This document shows positions 1-11,665 of a stretch of 64,000 nt of DNA, one piece after another. This DNA comes from Tetracladium setigerum (lineage: Eukaryota; Ascomycota; Leotiomycetes; Helotiales). Positions within the stretch are counted from its first letter, which is position 1, and each line of letters begins with the position of its first letter. The notes beneath the pieces are model-generated. The model saw only the letters and a list, made by a program, of their open reading frames with translations. It was not told where the DNA came from and searched no databases. A program made the translations under genes and the position numbers. The stretch spans positions 2,046,001 to 2,110,000 of the forward strand of contig PZJY01000005.1 of NCBI GenBank assembly GCA_031472005.1, in the 5' to 3' direction.

Positions 1-519
1 GTCTTCCGCCTTACGCTGGTGAAGGGATTCAACATCGAAGATGAAGCTGAAGGCTACGCTGATTTGATTGAGAAGGCTCTCCCCTGCTTCGTGGAGATAA
101 AAGGCGTAACCTACTGCGGTACATCCTCTTCCGCTGGCGCAGGCCTCACCATGCAAAATGTCCCCTTCTACGAAGAAGTCTGCGCCTTCGTCGAAGCCCT
201 CAACACTTCCCTCGCCAACCGCGGACTCGACTATGGCATCGCAGCTGAACATGCACACAGCTGTTGTATCCTAATCGCCAGCACGAGATTTAGGGTTAAC
301 GGCAAGTGGCACACGAGGATCGGGTATGAAAAGTTCTTCAAGTGCCTGGAGAGTGGGAAGCCCTTCACTCCTGAGGATTATATGGGTGATGAGACGCCGG
401 AGTGGGCGACGTGGGGACAGGGTGGGTTTGATCCTAGGGATGAGAGGGTGTACAGGAAGGGGAAGAATAAGCAGCCGCTTCCAGAAGGAATGGCACAGGT
501 TGTTGAGCTTGACGATTGA
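1..519 (+). CDS. TYW1: tRNA 4-demethylwyosine synthase, C-terminal part (partial)
   Basis: The open frame starts at base 1 and continues from beyond the window; the stop TGA is at 517-519. About 172 residues are visible. They match the end of the radical-SAM domain and the wyosine-forming C-terminal domain of TYW1, with the stretches FVEIKGVTYCG, SSAGAGLTMQNVPF and AAEHAHSCCILIAS followed by a tail rich in W, G and D. TYW1 condenses pyruvate with N1-methylguanosine-37 of tRNA-Phe to give the tricyclic wybutosine precursor, a cytosolic or ER-surface reaction in fungi. The radical-SAM cysteines and the flavodoxin domain lie upstream of the window. No intron is seen in this part. The gene is convergent with the next one. 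Confidence 0.9.
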   Translation, partial: VFRLTLVKGFNIEDEAEGYADLIEKALPCFVEIKGVTYCGTSSSAGAGLTMQNVPFYEEVCAFVEALNTSLANRGLDYGIAAEHAHSCCILIASTRFRVNGKWHTRIGYEKFFKCLESGKPFTPEDYMGDETPEWATWGQGGFDPRDERVYRKGKNKQPLPEGMAQVVELDD

Positions 520-1251
520 AGTAGTAAAGTAAAGTACTGTATTTAGTGTATTTTGCAATGTTAAAGAAGAAACCCAAAAAAACCCATTTTTTGCAAAGCT
601 CACTTATGGATTCGATGTGAAGGGGATGTTCTTGAAGAAGTAATCTTATCTTACCATTACTGGTGTCCTTTTAAAGCGTTGACAACACCGTAACTAACGC
701 AATACGTGAGATAGGTATACCTGTTGGGAAATCTCAAACCTTCCTACAGTATGATATACTCACTGAACAATGTCAATTGGGCAGATTTTTTGCATATCTT
801 ACGGCATTCTTTGAAAATCTTTCGATTTTTGTCATTCCATTTGCAAAGCACTAGGTATCTTAGTAAAGCAACGAGTGTTTGCCTAGCATCTCAGCTGGCT
901 CAGTAGCCATATCGCTAGAGGGAAATGCTGCTACTAGCTATCATAATAAAAGATATGACGTGCAGTATCTTGCCATGCCATGCCATGCCAACCCACCAGG
1001 CCACCAGGCCACCAGCCCACCAGCCCACCAGCCCACCGCCAGCACCAGCAATATCAACATCCATATCCATTGAAACGGATACCCATTTCTGCGAGAAGCA
1101 GAAGAAACAGAAGAAGCCATGCTTCATAAGACCATCCGGTACTCCATTTAATCCCACCATTTAACGCCCCCAAGCCATGATTATTCGTAGCACACGCCGT
1201 TTATCCCTCTCGAAAATGATGCATCTCAGAACCAACCCGATTCTCCTCAAA
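520..1251. other. Convergent intergenic region with simple repeats
   Basis: About 730 bp between the 3' ends of TYW1 and the FAR1-like gene. It should hold both 3' UTRs. Open frames in it come from the low-complexity repeat at 971-1037 and show no family resemblance. Two TACTGTA/TACAGTA motifs start at 535 and 745. Confidence 0.6.
971..1037. repeat. Minisatellite: TGCCA x4, then an 8-bp unit x6
   Basis: Positions 971-990 are four copies of TGCCA. Positions 992-1037 are about six copies of an 8-bp unit, SCCACCAG, the last one incomplete. The block is non-coding and opens spurious reading frames on both strands. It is a candidate for strain-to-strain length variation. Confidence 0.85.
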
Positions 1252-2662
1252 TCAGCCGCTCGTACTAGGTCCCCCGTCCGTCTCTAGCCTCGACCGCTGT
1301 ACCATAACCCTCTCATTACAAATGTCAATAAACATCTCAAACTTCTGAATCATCTTATCCTTATTCCTCAATTCCTCCCTCAACTCATCAACCTCCTTCT
1401 TCCACTGCTCTCGGATCTGCTCGGTCTCCGCTTGTGCTTTAGCGACTTCGGTGCGGAGTTCTGCTCGCAGTTTTTCTTCGAATGTGAGAGGCGGCTTTTT
1501 GTAGAATGTCGGTAGCTCTTCCATGGAAGTGGCGTCGACGCGGGAGGGATCGCGTTTGATTGCTGCGCGGGCGTTGTAGATGTCGCGGGGGAGATAGCGG
1601 ACGGTTGGGTTCTCGCGGTGGAGGATTTCGAGGGTTTCTTTGACGGACACACCTGCGGGTACATGAGCATTATCCTCATAAAAAACGGAGGGAAAAGAAA
1701 CCTACCTGATATCTCTAATGCTTTGACAGCAGCGATGGCCCTCGGATCCAACTTCCTCGCTCCGGGATGCTCAGTAGGACTCTCACTCGGTGGGTGGTTA
1801 TGTGTTAGATGCTCGCCATCAATCCGGCCCCTCAAGATCCACGCCGTCTTATTCTCTAGTCCGAATACACCAAACTCGCAACCACACTTTCTGCTCTTAG
1901 TCTTTCGTTGTCTCTGCTCGCCCGCAACCTTCTCCTTATTGTTTCCACCTCGATCGCATATCAAGAACACCTTCTTCAAACCCCGATTATCTCGCTTGGA
2001 ACGGCCAATTACGAAAGCGTAACCATGGGCTAAAGCATGTGTTTGTGCAGCGGCGAAGAGAGCCTCAAAGGTAGGATATGATCCGCCAGGTGGGGCAGAA
2101 AGCATCTCGCCTTGCACGAGTTCTGGCGCACCGGGGGATTGTTGTCCCAGCATCGAGCTCCCCTCCGTGAGTTGCTGATCAATTGCCAGCTGGGGATCAA
2201 TCATAGAAAGATCTTGTTGTTGAGAGACATCGCCATTATCATGTTGTCGATTACCCATGTTTGGAGTTGCGGGAGAGTGGTTCATGGATGGTCTCTGGCC
2301 ATTTAGATTTCCCAGCGCGGGAGAGGCATTTTGGGAATTTCGTTGGACTTGCTGAGCTTGCTGGGCCATACCAGCACCCATCGGGTGGTTGATACCCATG
2401 GTAGCCATCTGTGGTGTGCCATGGGAGGGCATATGAATCGTTGTGCCGAGAGGTGGTGGACGACGTTGGGGCGTGTTGGTACCAGAACCGGCAGCGGCAT
2501 TATTCAAGACGCCCTGCAAAACTCCCTGAGCAATCTGCTGTTCCGCCGATATAACTCCATTGCCATTTAGTCTCGAGGGTCCTGGCTGTCCTTGTACTTG
2601 CTGTCCATTGTTGTTTGGCGCGTAGGGAGTGGCATATGGAGACTGGTGGGCTTGCTGCTGCT

Positions 2663-2693
<31 letters not shown>

Positions 2694-2858
2694 TTGCGGT
2701 CGAATGCCGCCCTGCTGGGACTGACGGTAGACTTGTTGTTGTCGCAGCGCGGGCGACGGATTGGGGATTTGAGGTTGGACGTGGAAGACATGGCGGCCGT
2801 TGTTGGCTTGTGCCTGCGAGAAGGAGGATCTCGCGTTATCTTGGGGTGTTAATGACAT
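1252..2858 (-). CDS. PolyQ protein with FAR1-type zinc DNA-binding domain
   Basis: Exons complement(1252..1652, 1706..2858), giving 517 residues. The 53-bp intron has a GTAGGT donor and a CGCAG acceptor and joins in frame. The N-terminal half is low complexity and rich in Q, N, P and G, with a run of 15 glutamines. Around residues 258-358 lies a FAR1/WRKY-GCM1-like zinc module, with Cys in FLICDRGG, Cys in RKCGCEFG and the ligand pair in THNHPPSE. The C-terminus is a coiled coil rich in E, K and R (LRAELRTEVAKAQAETEQ). These domains fit a nuclear transcription factor or co-regulator; similar domains also derive from MULE transposases. An in-frame ATG at 2969 would add 37 S/T-rich residues; I prefer 2858 because the added segment looks like 5' UTR. 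The target is unknown. Confidence 0.75.
2653..2697 (-). repeat. CAG/CAA triplet run encoding 15 Gln
   Basis: Trinucleotide tract inside the FAR1-like gene. CAA and CAG codons are mixed, which should reduce slippage, but the length may still vary between strains. Confidence 0.85.
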
Positions 2859-3232
2859 CGTGATGGGGGAGGTGGCCGTGGTCGTGTCTGTATCAAGCTT
2901 TGCAGTGCTGAGCAGTCGGAGTGTCAGAGGAGTAAATGTCGTCGTGGCTAAAGGGGTCGCTTGGGTCATGTGACACTACATCATTCACTTCTCCCAATCT
3001 GATTCCTTTGACACTATCAAGACTGTGTCGAGTATAGTAAAGACGAGCGGAAAATTCTTTCTATTTGAATATTTACATTATCTATTATGTAGTACATCTA
3101 CCATCACGAATGAAACTTTATAACCCCTTTTTGCCTTTGCCCTGAACACCAATCTAGTCTGAGATAATGAAAACCATCTCCATGTCAGTACTGTACAAGA
3201 ACCGTGAACAAAAGAAAAGAAACAGTATGCTC

Positions 3233-4311
3233 CTACGAAGCAGCACCTCGCGCCTCGAGATCCTTTTGTTGTGACCTATCCTCTACCTCTACCTGCTCAT
3301 CAAATGTTTCTTCCTCGTCATTAATATGACTCAAAGTTCTCTCCAAACCACTCATCTCCGCGCCCTCCTTCGTCTGCGAATAATGTCCAGGTCCTGAAGA
3401 ACCGTTGGGGATATGGAATCTCTTGTCGACTCTGATGACCGCGTAAAGGGCGACGATGATAATTTCGATCAAGAAGTTGATGCAGTAGAAAACTGCTTTG
3501 GAATGATACCAAGCTGGGTGTGCAACTGGTCGTGGCACATAACTGGTTCCTGCTCGAAACGCTGCGCCAAAAGTGAGGAGAATGGAAGAAAAGATCAAGA
3601 CATATACCTTCGTCCTAAAGCGTCCTTCTCCGAACTTTTCAACCCGAGTGTGACGGGGCACGATATAATTGATGGCCAGCAGAGGAAGTGGAAGGAACGA
3701 TGCAACAGTGAAGTATGTCTGTCCGACCAACTGGATAGTCCGATCGATTCGTCTAGTACGAGGGTTGAGTGTATAGAAGCTTTGCACGGTTCCCGTGATC
3801 AAGGCGATCAACATAATGATAATCGAGGCGTAGTAGAGTTTGAACATAAGCGAGAACCATTTCGACCAGGCCCAAGTTGGGTGAGTTGCTCGTATCACTC
3901 GTTGAGTGAAGATCAGGTTGATGACGAAAAGGAGGATCACACCAGCGGCCATGAATATGTTTGCTGCAATCGCAAGGGGGATGTTGTTTGGCTGTGTGCT
4001 CCAAACAAGTCGCAGAGTTGAAGCGCTAATCCTAGCCATGCAGAAACCGAAGATCATTCCAGACATAATGAACTTCTTTCCTCTTTTCAAATTGACTTGG
4101 AGAATTGTCATATGCACAGCGGCACCAAGGACGAATAAGACAAGGAAAATGGCGGTTATGGGATCGTCGACAGTCTTGGTGGGTACACCTCCAGTGCTTG
4201 CGTTGGGAAGTCTATACGGCCCATGTGAAGGCTGCTGAACAAGAAGTTAGTTTTGGAAGATGATATGTATGGGGAAAGTTATAGTAAGCCTACTTGTGTG
4301 GGTGAAGACAT
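3233..4311 (-). CDS. DUF3112-family multi-pass membrane protein
   Basis: Exons complement(3233..4234, 4294..4311), 339 residues. The first exon is only 18 nt (MSSPTQ) and joins in frame over a 59-bp intron (donor GTAGGC, acceptor TTCAG). The joined start reads on into DDPITAIFLVLFVLGAAVHM, restoring a first membrane helix that a later ATG would cut off. About seven hydrophobic segments follow, with the FGFCMARI and TLRLVW motifs typical of this fungus-specific family of unknown function. The hydrophilic C-terminal tail is acidic. It is expected in the plasma or an internal membrane; no substrate can be inferred. It is tandem with the FAR1-like gene downstream. Confidence 0.85.
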
Positions 4312-5743
4312 AATGAAAAACTGGACCTTTTCTCCTTCTCAGAGATAGTCTTGGGTAAAGGAAGATTTGGTAAAGGGGTTAATTGTTGTTGTTCTCGTGG
4401 TAGGAGCTGTTGGTTGTTGGAGTGGTGTGGTTGATATTGTAGCGATATTGAACAATTCCAAGATCTTGAAGATCAGCGAAAAAGATAGATATGTGATTGA
4501 TTATTTGAAGAAGAGAGCTACCCTCTGTCAACGGCACCCCCTTCTTCATATAATTAATTCGAAAAGACGGCATTACCAACACTTCGGGCCCGACTCGAGG
4601 ACTGGCCAAGAGTCCTGCACGAAAGAAGCTTTTCGCCGTCTCGGGCTCGAGAAAGCACCGATGTTGCATGAGGCCAGAAGCCAATCAAGTTGGGTCCGAC
4701 ATGACAAGAGCCAATAACAGCACAAGGATGATCGGTACACGGCGATTATTCTCGCCAGATTCTAGAGCATAAGACGGCGGAACGAAAGATTGACAAGGTA
4801 ATAATGATGGTGGTAGTGGTGGTGGTGATGGTGGTGGTGATGTTTTCGAGGCGAGCCTGTTAAAACCGAAGTACCGTATGTAAGTCGGAGTCCGGCTGGA
4901 TAGGTAGGTACGTACCTATGCATGCTGATATATTGATATGCCATACTGTACTATGCCTCCACTGCCTGTACCAACGTCAGCGGCTGAAGCTCTCATGAAT
5001 GATCTGGAAGCTACCGTACCTCATCGAGGACAGCTGTATCTTCGTACCACTATTTGCAGCTTCCATTTGTAGACAAGAACTCTATGAAACAGAACAGGGC
5101 CCAGTACCAACAAAGAAAGAAGACCGTCGTTGAATAATAGACGTGCAGACGTGGCAATACGTACACCAAAGACTTCTTGTTTGCTTGATGGAGAGGTGTT
5201 GTAATAATAACAGACGTATCTCTAGCAAGGACTAAACAAAAGGAAACAATCCCAGCACCAGCCACCCTCCAGCATCAATCAGCCTTGCAACTTGATCGGG
5301 ACATTGTCTCTCTCCATCTTTTTAGAGGGTGGTTAGTCTGTTGTTACAGTAGATAATACAGTGAGTGGTACAAGCAGAGAAGAGCTTGGCTCATCTAACA
5401 ACCTTTTGCGCTAGGTAAGGTCGTTAGTTCCCTCTCAACCACACTTGCGTGTTCAGGAGCAACTCCGGGACCCCAGGAATAATATCCTAAGCTTTCAGAC
5501 CCCACCATGTCACATGTGGTCAAACGACCGTTCTTCTTCTTTGTTCACGTTCACTTTTGCATTTAAAAGTCTAAAACAAATCTACAGAGGTGCTTGCACT
5601 CAATTTGTCCAGGCAAAATTTATCCCACGGTCTCTTGCCCAAAGAATGTCGCGTCATTCCAGACACCAGTAAGATCATATTTCTTTCTTGAGCACTGTGA
5701 CAAATGACATGCAGAACCGGCGGTAGATCGTCGGTTGGACAGT
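4312..5743. other. Intergenic: DUF3112 promoter and PP2A 3' flank
   Basis: About 1.4 kb with no ORF that looks coding. It holds a GGT/GAT triplet tract at 4801-4842 and TACTGTA/TACAGTA motifs starting at 4944 and 5345. The DUF3112 promoter lies at its left end and the PP2A 3' UTR at its right end. Confidence 0.6.
4801..4842. repeat. GGT/GAT triplet microsatellite
   Basis: Interrupted GGT repeats with GAT and AGT variants in non-coding DNA. Translated on the minus strand they give a His-rich ORF that I do not regard as a gene. Confidence 0.8.
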
Positions 5744-7105
5744 CTAGAGGAAGTAATCAGGGGTACCTGTGAATGCTGATTAGATGCGTGCCTGGAGCAA
5801 TGGGAAAGGGGAACAAACGTCGTGAAACCATCGGCTCGCCGGCTCTTGGGCAGGGGTCGAATTGTAGGCTAGTTCAGTCAGGCACAGCACAGTATGATAA
5901 TAGCAAGTTGAAAGAACTTACAATGTATATTTTAGATGCTCGTCAATCTCCATAATCGCAGCTTGGTTGCCACATCTGTAGCAGTAATTTGGAGCTTTGG
6001 AAGTTAATAAAGAATCGTCCGGGGGAAGGGGGGTCGGATATCACATACCTGAGAAGATGGTGACCACGTTCCTATCCTGCGACCAGTTGTATCCCTCCAT
6101 AACCAGCTGGTGAGCTCTTGCGACCAAAGTGAGGCCGTTGTTGTGGTTGAATGCCTCCGAAATATCCTGTCCGAAGGTGTAGCCTGCTCCTCTTGGCGAT
6201 ATTCCCCATCCGCATCTATCATCTGGGTCAGACCACAGAAGATCACACATGGGACCTTCATGTGGAACTTCTTGTATGCGATCGAGAGCTCGGATGTTGT
6301 CGAGGGTATCAATGCTGGGGGAGAGACCGCCGTGAAGACAGAAGATTTGATTATCGATGAGGGCGGTCAAGGGGAGGTAGTCGAACAGGTCGGTGAAGTA
6401 TTTCCAAACATTGGCATTGCCATATTTGCGGAGACACTCATCGTAGAAACCGTAGACCTGGGTAATCTGACGGGATTCATGGTTACCTCGGAGAATGGTG
6501 ATTCGCCCAGGGTATCTGATCTTGAGTGCCACGAGCAGCGTTACAGTCTCAACAGAGTAGTAACCTCGATCGACATAGTCTCCTGTAAACAGCAGTTAGG
6601 ATGTGTCCATGACGGTGGCGAGTGCCGTTGACAAGAGGGAGGGATGTACCCATGAAGAGATAGTTGGTATCTGGGTTCGGGCCGCCAATTCTGAATAGCT
6701 CCATCAAGTCGTGAAACTGGCCATGGATATCTCCGCAGACAGTGACCGGGCATTTCTGAGCGGTGGTTAGTTGTTGGCGTCCTGATATGATATGGGGCAG
6801 CGCGTCTTCCTTACAACTGGCTGGACGTTCGACTCTTCTTGCAACACTTCTCGAGCCTGCAGATTGCCCCGTTAGTATCCTGACTGATCTAGAGATCATT
6901 CCCTCGTCTGCTATGAAGACCATTGAGATCTGCGGGGCATGCGTACCTTCTCGCAGAGCCTCTGTACGTCAACCTCTGCCAACTGCTTGCAGGTCATCAG
7001 GCTTTCGATCCATCCATCTAGAGTAGGTATGGGGGCCGTCTCTGAGGCTGAGGAGACTCTTGGGGGTTCAGGCGCCCGACCGACATCCTCCATGTTGGTA
7101 TCCAT
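5744..7105 (-). CDS. pphA: Serine/threonine phosphatase PP2A catalytic subunit
   Basis: Seven exons, complement(5744..5766, 5819..5868, 5922..5994, 6049..6582, 6650..6755, 6815..6856, 6947..7105), 328 residues, the usual size for filamentous fungi. All metal-binding signatures are present in order: GDIHGQF, GDYVDRG, RGNHESR, the loop with CLHGGLSP, and APNYCYRCGNQ. The C-terminus is the PP2A tail RRTPDYFL, whose methylated Leu and phospho-acceptor Tyr control assembly with the A and B subunits. That tail separates PP2A from Sit4- and PP4-type enzymes. The last exon encodes only the end of it. The role is broad dephosphorylation in cell cycle, morphogenesis and septation. Start: ATG at 7105; a second ATG four codons later is possible. 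Confidence 0.95.
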
Positions 7106-7684
7106 GTTGGCGTTTCTTTAAGTTGTGCAAGTCACGTCGGGGGGTTGCTTTTGTTGTTGTTGGTGGGGAGCTCGAGCTTGAATGACGATCCAGCAACGAG
7201 CAAGGGGGCAATTGAAGTTGGGCGTTGAGAGAGAACCTGGGCTTGGCGCGTGGAGGGCGTCAAGATGGGATTAGCCAGGTAGATCGATAGTCGAAAGGGC
7301 GAATTTGACAAAAATGCGATGGGCTGTTTAACGTTGCGCTTGGGTATCACAGAGATTCGATGTGCAAGTAGGTGGGTGGGCTTTTTGGGGGGGGGAAGTG
7401 GAGGGGGCATGTACAAGTTGCGGCTAGCACATCGATGTGAGATGGATGCGCTTGTTCGCTTACAAAAAAGGAAGCTAGTGTCACGGGCGGAGTGGCGGGC
7501 CTTGCTTTGGCAGGAGGGCACATGGTTTGCAACAAAGGTGAATTTGATGCATAAAGTGAAGGTAAGGTATGCTACCTAGTCAGTTGCCTTATGTTTTGTC
7601 TTGAATGCAAATTGTTTTTAAAGCCGGATTTCCTATTTTCCTGCACAGAAAAGGTGTGGATGGGTATCTGTCTAAATACATAAA
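7106..7684. other. Intergenic: PP2A promoter
   Basis: About 580 bp between the PP2A start and the Exo84 stop. It has pyrimidine/purine-skewed tracts, including a run of nine G at about 7387, and no convincing ORF. It should contain the PP2A promoter and the Exo84 3' UTR. Confidence 0.55.
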
Positions 7685-9859
7685 TCAAGCCAAGCCAAGT
7701 CCCACGGGTCCTCCAGCTGGCTTGTCATCAACAGAGATATCGCGGCCAATGAGACTTCTAAAGTCCAGTCCAACCTCAGATAGCATTCTAGCATGTTCCT
7801 TTGCCTGGTCCATACACTCATTGAAGACTGGGCCTCCCTTCTCAGTGCTACTTAGTTGCCTGGCTAGGATTCTGTTGAAATCATCAACTTGCTCCTTCGC
7901 CCACTTCACACATGCACTCATCAGCACTGCCGGGAAACACGATTGATATGTCGTGACAGTATTTCGTATGATAGTGAAATAAACGAATGATATCTCCCAG
8001 ATATATTGAAGAATATTGCCTTCAAAGATGCATTGCCTGAGAATCGCGTTAGTCAACGAGCAACCCTGAAACAATAACAAACATACCTCGATCTTCGATG
8101 AATGATATCACCACGGGCTTCGAGATATGCCTCGCGTGCACGATCTTCAAATCCTAAGCGTCGTAGCAGGTTGACACTGGCTCCTGTTTTCTTGACATTA
8201 TTGTGACAATCTACAAGCTCCCGTGTGATAAGCTCAGCCAGCTTAGTTGCTCTCTCGTTTGCTTTGAAGGCAATGAAGTTCTGGGCAACAAGATTACTTT
8301 TGAGACCCTTCGCTATTCCGTTGAGCTTTTCGACTTTCGCAACAGCGTTCTCGAAATTCTGAAGGGCGATGAAGATGTCTAGCTCGTCCATCTCGCTCTC
8401 CACATAGCGTAGATTCTGTTGTTTGCCGTCGACTTCGATGAGCATATCTTTGATGTCAGAAAGAGTCTCGAGAAGACCAGTCTTTTTTAATAATCCAGGA
8501 TCGCGAGAAGCAAAATAATTGATGGTTTCCTTGGCCTTATTGGTCGATTCCATTTCTGATCGCAGGCCCTTCCGTAACTCCTCAACCGCTTTTCTGTAAT
8601 TCATCATGAGAGAGGCTTTGTCAGGTTGGTTGGGCTTGTCTGTCCGGTAAGTGAATGATTCCTGTCCGACTCCTCTGATCATAATGGCATCAGCGACACC
8701 CTTATTTCGACTACCTGTAGAATCGTTGGTTCCAGCTAAATCGACAATTTCGATATCCAAGAGAGGCCAACAGCGGTCAGCAATAAGCTTTGCAGGCGCT
8801 TGCCGTTGCTCGCCATTCGGTCCTTCAACCTTCCTCTTTTTCCTCGTGGCAATGAGAATGTGGTCATTCAAGAGCACGATCTGCATTGAGCGTCGTCCCT
8901 TCCAGGTGGCATTATCAAGTTCAACCCAATGTCCAGCATTCTGGATGACATGTCGCCCCGGTACAGCAGGCAGAAACTTTTGGGAGCCTTCAATTGTTTT
9001 CCACAATGCCTACTCAAGTTAGTTAAGTTAACACATCTTAGGAATTTACATACCTGTAACTGAGAATTCCACATGGCTGTCCTATCAGCGACCGAACTTC
9101 TCTTATCCCTCTTGCTCAATGTTGATGGGAATCCCCCTTCAAATTCGGCGGTCCCTGAGACTCCCTGGGAGGTGCTCCTTAACGCTGTGGTATTTGTCTT
9201 GAGTTCCGCCATCAAGTTCCTGAGTGCACGCATTTCGCCTTTCAATTTCTCGGCCTCCTTACTTATTTTGATGAACTGGGTTCGATTTTGGTAGACATTC
9301 TGCTGAAGGTCCGTAGATGCCCTGCTTTTGAGCCTTTGCAACGCTGACTGATACCCATCAATGTCCTGCTCTGATGCGTCTGTTAAAAGCCCGTTGATGT
9401 ATTGATCGGCTCGCAGGTTCGGATCTTTCAAGGCCTTGGTGTCAACAACAAGACCTGGACCACCCGGGCCCCTCGCAGGCGATGGACCCCTTCCACGATT
9501 ACCGGATGGAGCAAACTGGTTTGGCAGTGAAGGAACAGGAACAGGAGGTATGCTTGGATCATAATCCGTTGGTAAATTGTTGAATCGGGTAGAATATCGA
9601 CGTTTGACAAGATCAGAGGTCTGCGCAAGAAGATTAGTATGATGTATATCGAGGGGCATAGGGCAATTGTGCCAACCTTTCCTCCAACGTTCTGTGGTCT
9701 GGGTGGTGGAGGAGCGTCGAAGGGTGATTTCCCTCCCGTACTACGAGGCGCGTTTGCACCTGACGAAGTGATGGGCCCAGATATTTGTTGCGGCGCAGAA
9801 ATGGCAGGTTTCTTAGACCGCTTTGTCTTCCTCAGAGATATGCCTTTACTGTCAGACAT
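7685..9859 (-). CDS. EXO84: Exocyst complex component Exo84
   Basis: Four exons, complement(7685..8036, 8087..9009, 9054..9620, 9677..9859), 674 residues, all junctions in frame with standard fungal splice sites. The N-terminus is basic and proline-rich. A coiled-coil vesicle-tethering (Vps51-type) segment follows (ISKEAEKLKGEMRALRNL), then a PH-like domain (NAGHWVELDNATWKGRR to EIVDLAG), then the helical C-terminal exocyst domain ending in KPAGGPVGLGLA. Exo84 helps tether secretory vesicles to the plasma membrane at the hyphal tip and septum as part of the eight-subunit exocyst, with Sec4/Rho GTPases. It is divergent from TOM20 across a 295-bp intergenic segment. Confidence 0.92.
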
Positions 9860-10154
9860 TTTGTACGATTGTTATTGTCGTTGTTGCTTCACAGATTGGT
9901 GAACGTTGAATTGGGAAGTGTCGCAGGCCGCCCATGAGAGCTCTAGCTGCTTAGGCCAAGCCAAGTCTTGAGAGAGCGCCAAGACCAGCCTACCCGGACC
10001 AGTCAGGGATACACGGCAGCTGCTAGAAAATAATCCGATACTCGAGTTCCTTAGCTAGCTGTGCAACTTTTGACATCGACCATCGACCTCCATCCAACAC
10101 TGCATCTTTTGCTTCTCCAACTCGCGTGTCCGGAATCCGATTATCTGATTCACA
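9860..10154. promoter_or_regulatory. Bidirectional promoter, EXO84 / TOM20
   Basis: Only 295 bp separate the divergent start codons at 9859 (-) and 10155 (+), so both promoters and 5' UTRs must share this stretch. No clear TATA box is visible near either start. The call rests on gene layout only. Confidence 0.6.
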
Positions 10155-10940
10155 ATGGTCCAAACTTCAACAATTGTCGCTGCAACGGTGGGCACAGCAG
10201 CAGCTGGCTTCATTGGTAGGCCTTACTCACTCAAGTCTGAAGTTTTGGGCTCTTGCTAACCTGTCTTCCCACTTTAGGTTACGCCATCTTCTTTGATTAC
10301 AAGAGGAGAAATGATCCCAATTTCCGAAAGCAATTGAAGAAGGAATCGAAACGACAAGCCCGCGCCGCCAAAGAGGAGGCCGAGCAATCTACAATCAGAC
10401 AGAGACAGGCCATCAAGGAGACTGTCGAGATGGCAAAGGAGGAAGGCTTCCCAATAGACGTTGAAGAGTATGGCCCCCGAGTCCTCCGCGAGTTAGGGGA
10501 GTTTTGACTGCTTGAAAGCTCTTGCGATTTAGAACTTTTCAAAACGTCATCTCCTATCTTCGTAGCACATGCTAATATTGAGTTTAGGAAGGAGGCATAT
10601 TTCATGAACGAGGTCGCGAGAGGAGAAGGACTTGCTGCTGATGGTAAGGGACACCGGCTCCTGGAATTTGCTCTCAGCTAACATGCTATCTGTAGGAAGC
10701 GATAACCTTGAGGCAGCCCTCTGCTTTTACAAGGCCTTGAAAGTGTACCCACAACCTAGCGACTTGATTACGATTTATGACAAGGTAAGCAATCCTGCTA
10801 GCTTCCTGCTGGCTGCGGCATTTACTAACTGCACTCATCAGACTGTACCAAAACCTGTTCTCGATATTCTAGCCGAGATGATTGCAGCAGATGGAGATTT
10901 GAAGGTTGGATCGTTCGGCCAAGACTCGGCCACCGATTAG
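10155..10940 (+). CDS. TOM20: Mitochondrial import receptor subunit TOM20
   Basis: Five exons, 10155..10215, 10278..10467, 10588..10643, 10696..10784, 10842..10940, 164 residues. The N-terminus is one membrane anchor (VAATVGTAAAGFIGYAIFF) followed by the conserved FDYKRRNDPNFRKQL linker. The cytosolic receptor domain carries a single TPR-like helix pair (NLEAALCFYKALKVYPQP). TOM20 sits in the mitochondrial outer membrane and binds presequences of incoming preproteins for the TOM40 channel. Intron 2 uses donor GTATGG right after DVEE; reading through instead gives a short frame ending at 10507, which I reject because EKEAYFM restores the family sequence. Confidence 0.93.
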
Positions 10941-11665
10941 AGGCCGCCTGCTACTCCTGTTGACAAGGAATCTGTACTCTTCCGCTCTCCGATCAACTCT
11001 TTCTAACGACCTTCGGCGGCATGCTTCTACTTGGATAGCCCACATACATTTGAGGGGAATCTCTGTACATTAACGGCGCATCGGTCCTTCCATGTGTATT
11101 TGTAATGAGTACGCGTACTGTAATGTAGACTGACTCTATTTGAGTCAAAGATATGACCTTGTTCTCCCGCTCTACCAGTATTTTGTGTGCATGCCCTACA
11201 AGTGACCAAGATTACGCGCACCTTTCATGATGTGATATAATTCCATGCAAGCAGCGCGAATGCTTCTCCTTCGTATTCGTCTTGCTACGCAGAGGATATT
11301 TATACGCCAACCTCCAAGATCGATGTGCTGTGCTGTATTTACTTCAAATAACTGGAGCAGGTAATTGACGTTACGGCGTTGGTAAAATTACCTACCTAGA
11401 GACTCTCGGGGAAGCATCCCAAAAGGCTTGGCAGAAGCATGTTCATGCAGGGGTGACAGAGTGGCAGTCGCGTTCGTTGTCGCGAACCTCATCAAAAGAT
11501 TATTGACCAACAACCTCAAACGACCTCCTTATCACCCAACGCAACAACCTCGGCGCCGTCAACACCCTTCTCCCTCGATTTAACATTTAACATCCACACC
11601 TCGAATCTTTCATCCAACAAAACACCCCTTGGACATGAATCGACGCTCATAAACCGATATCAGCC
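10941..11665. other. Intergenic: dynein promoter
   Basis: About 725 bp between TOM20 and the dynein start. A TACTGTA motif starts at 11116. The stretch just before the ATG is rich in CAACAAC and CTCAAAC-like sequence, a usual look for fungal 5' UTRs. No gene seen. Confidence 0.55.

Noticed and set aside
4762..4944. His-rich minus-strand frame
   Set aside because: Produced by the GGT/GAT microsatellite.
10468..10587. Read-through end of TOM20 exon 2 (stop near 10507)
   Set aside because: GTATGG is a usable donor, and splicing to 10588 restores the conserved receptor domain.
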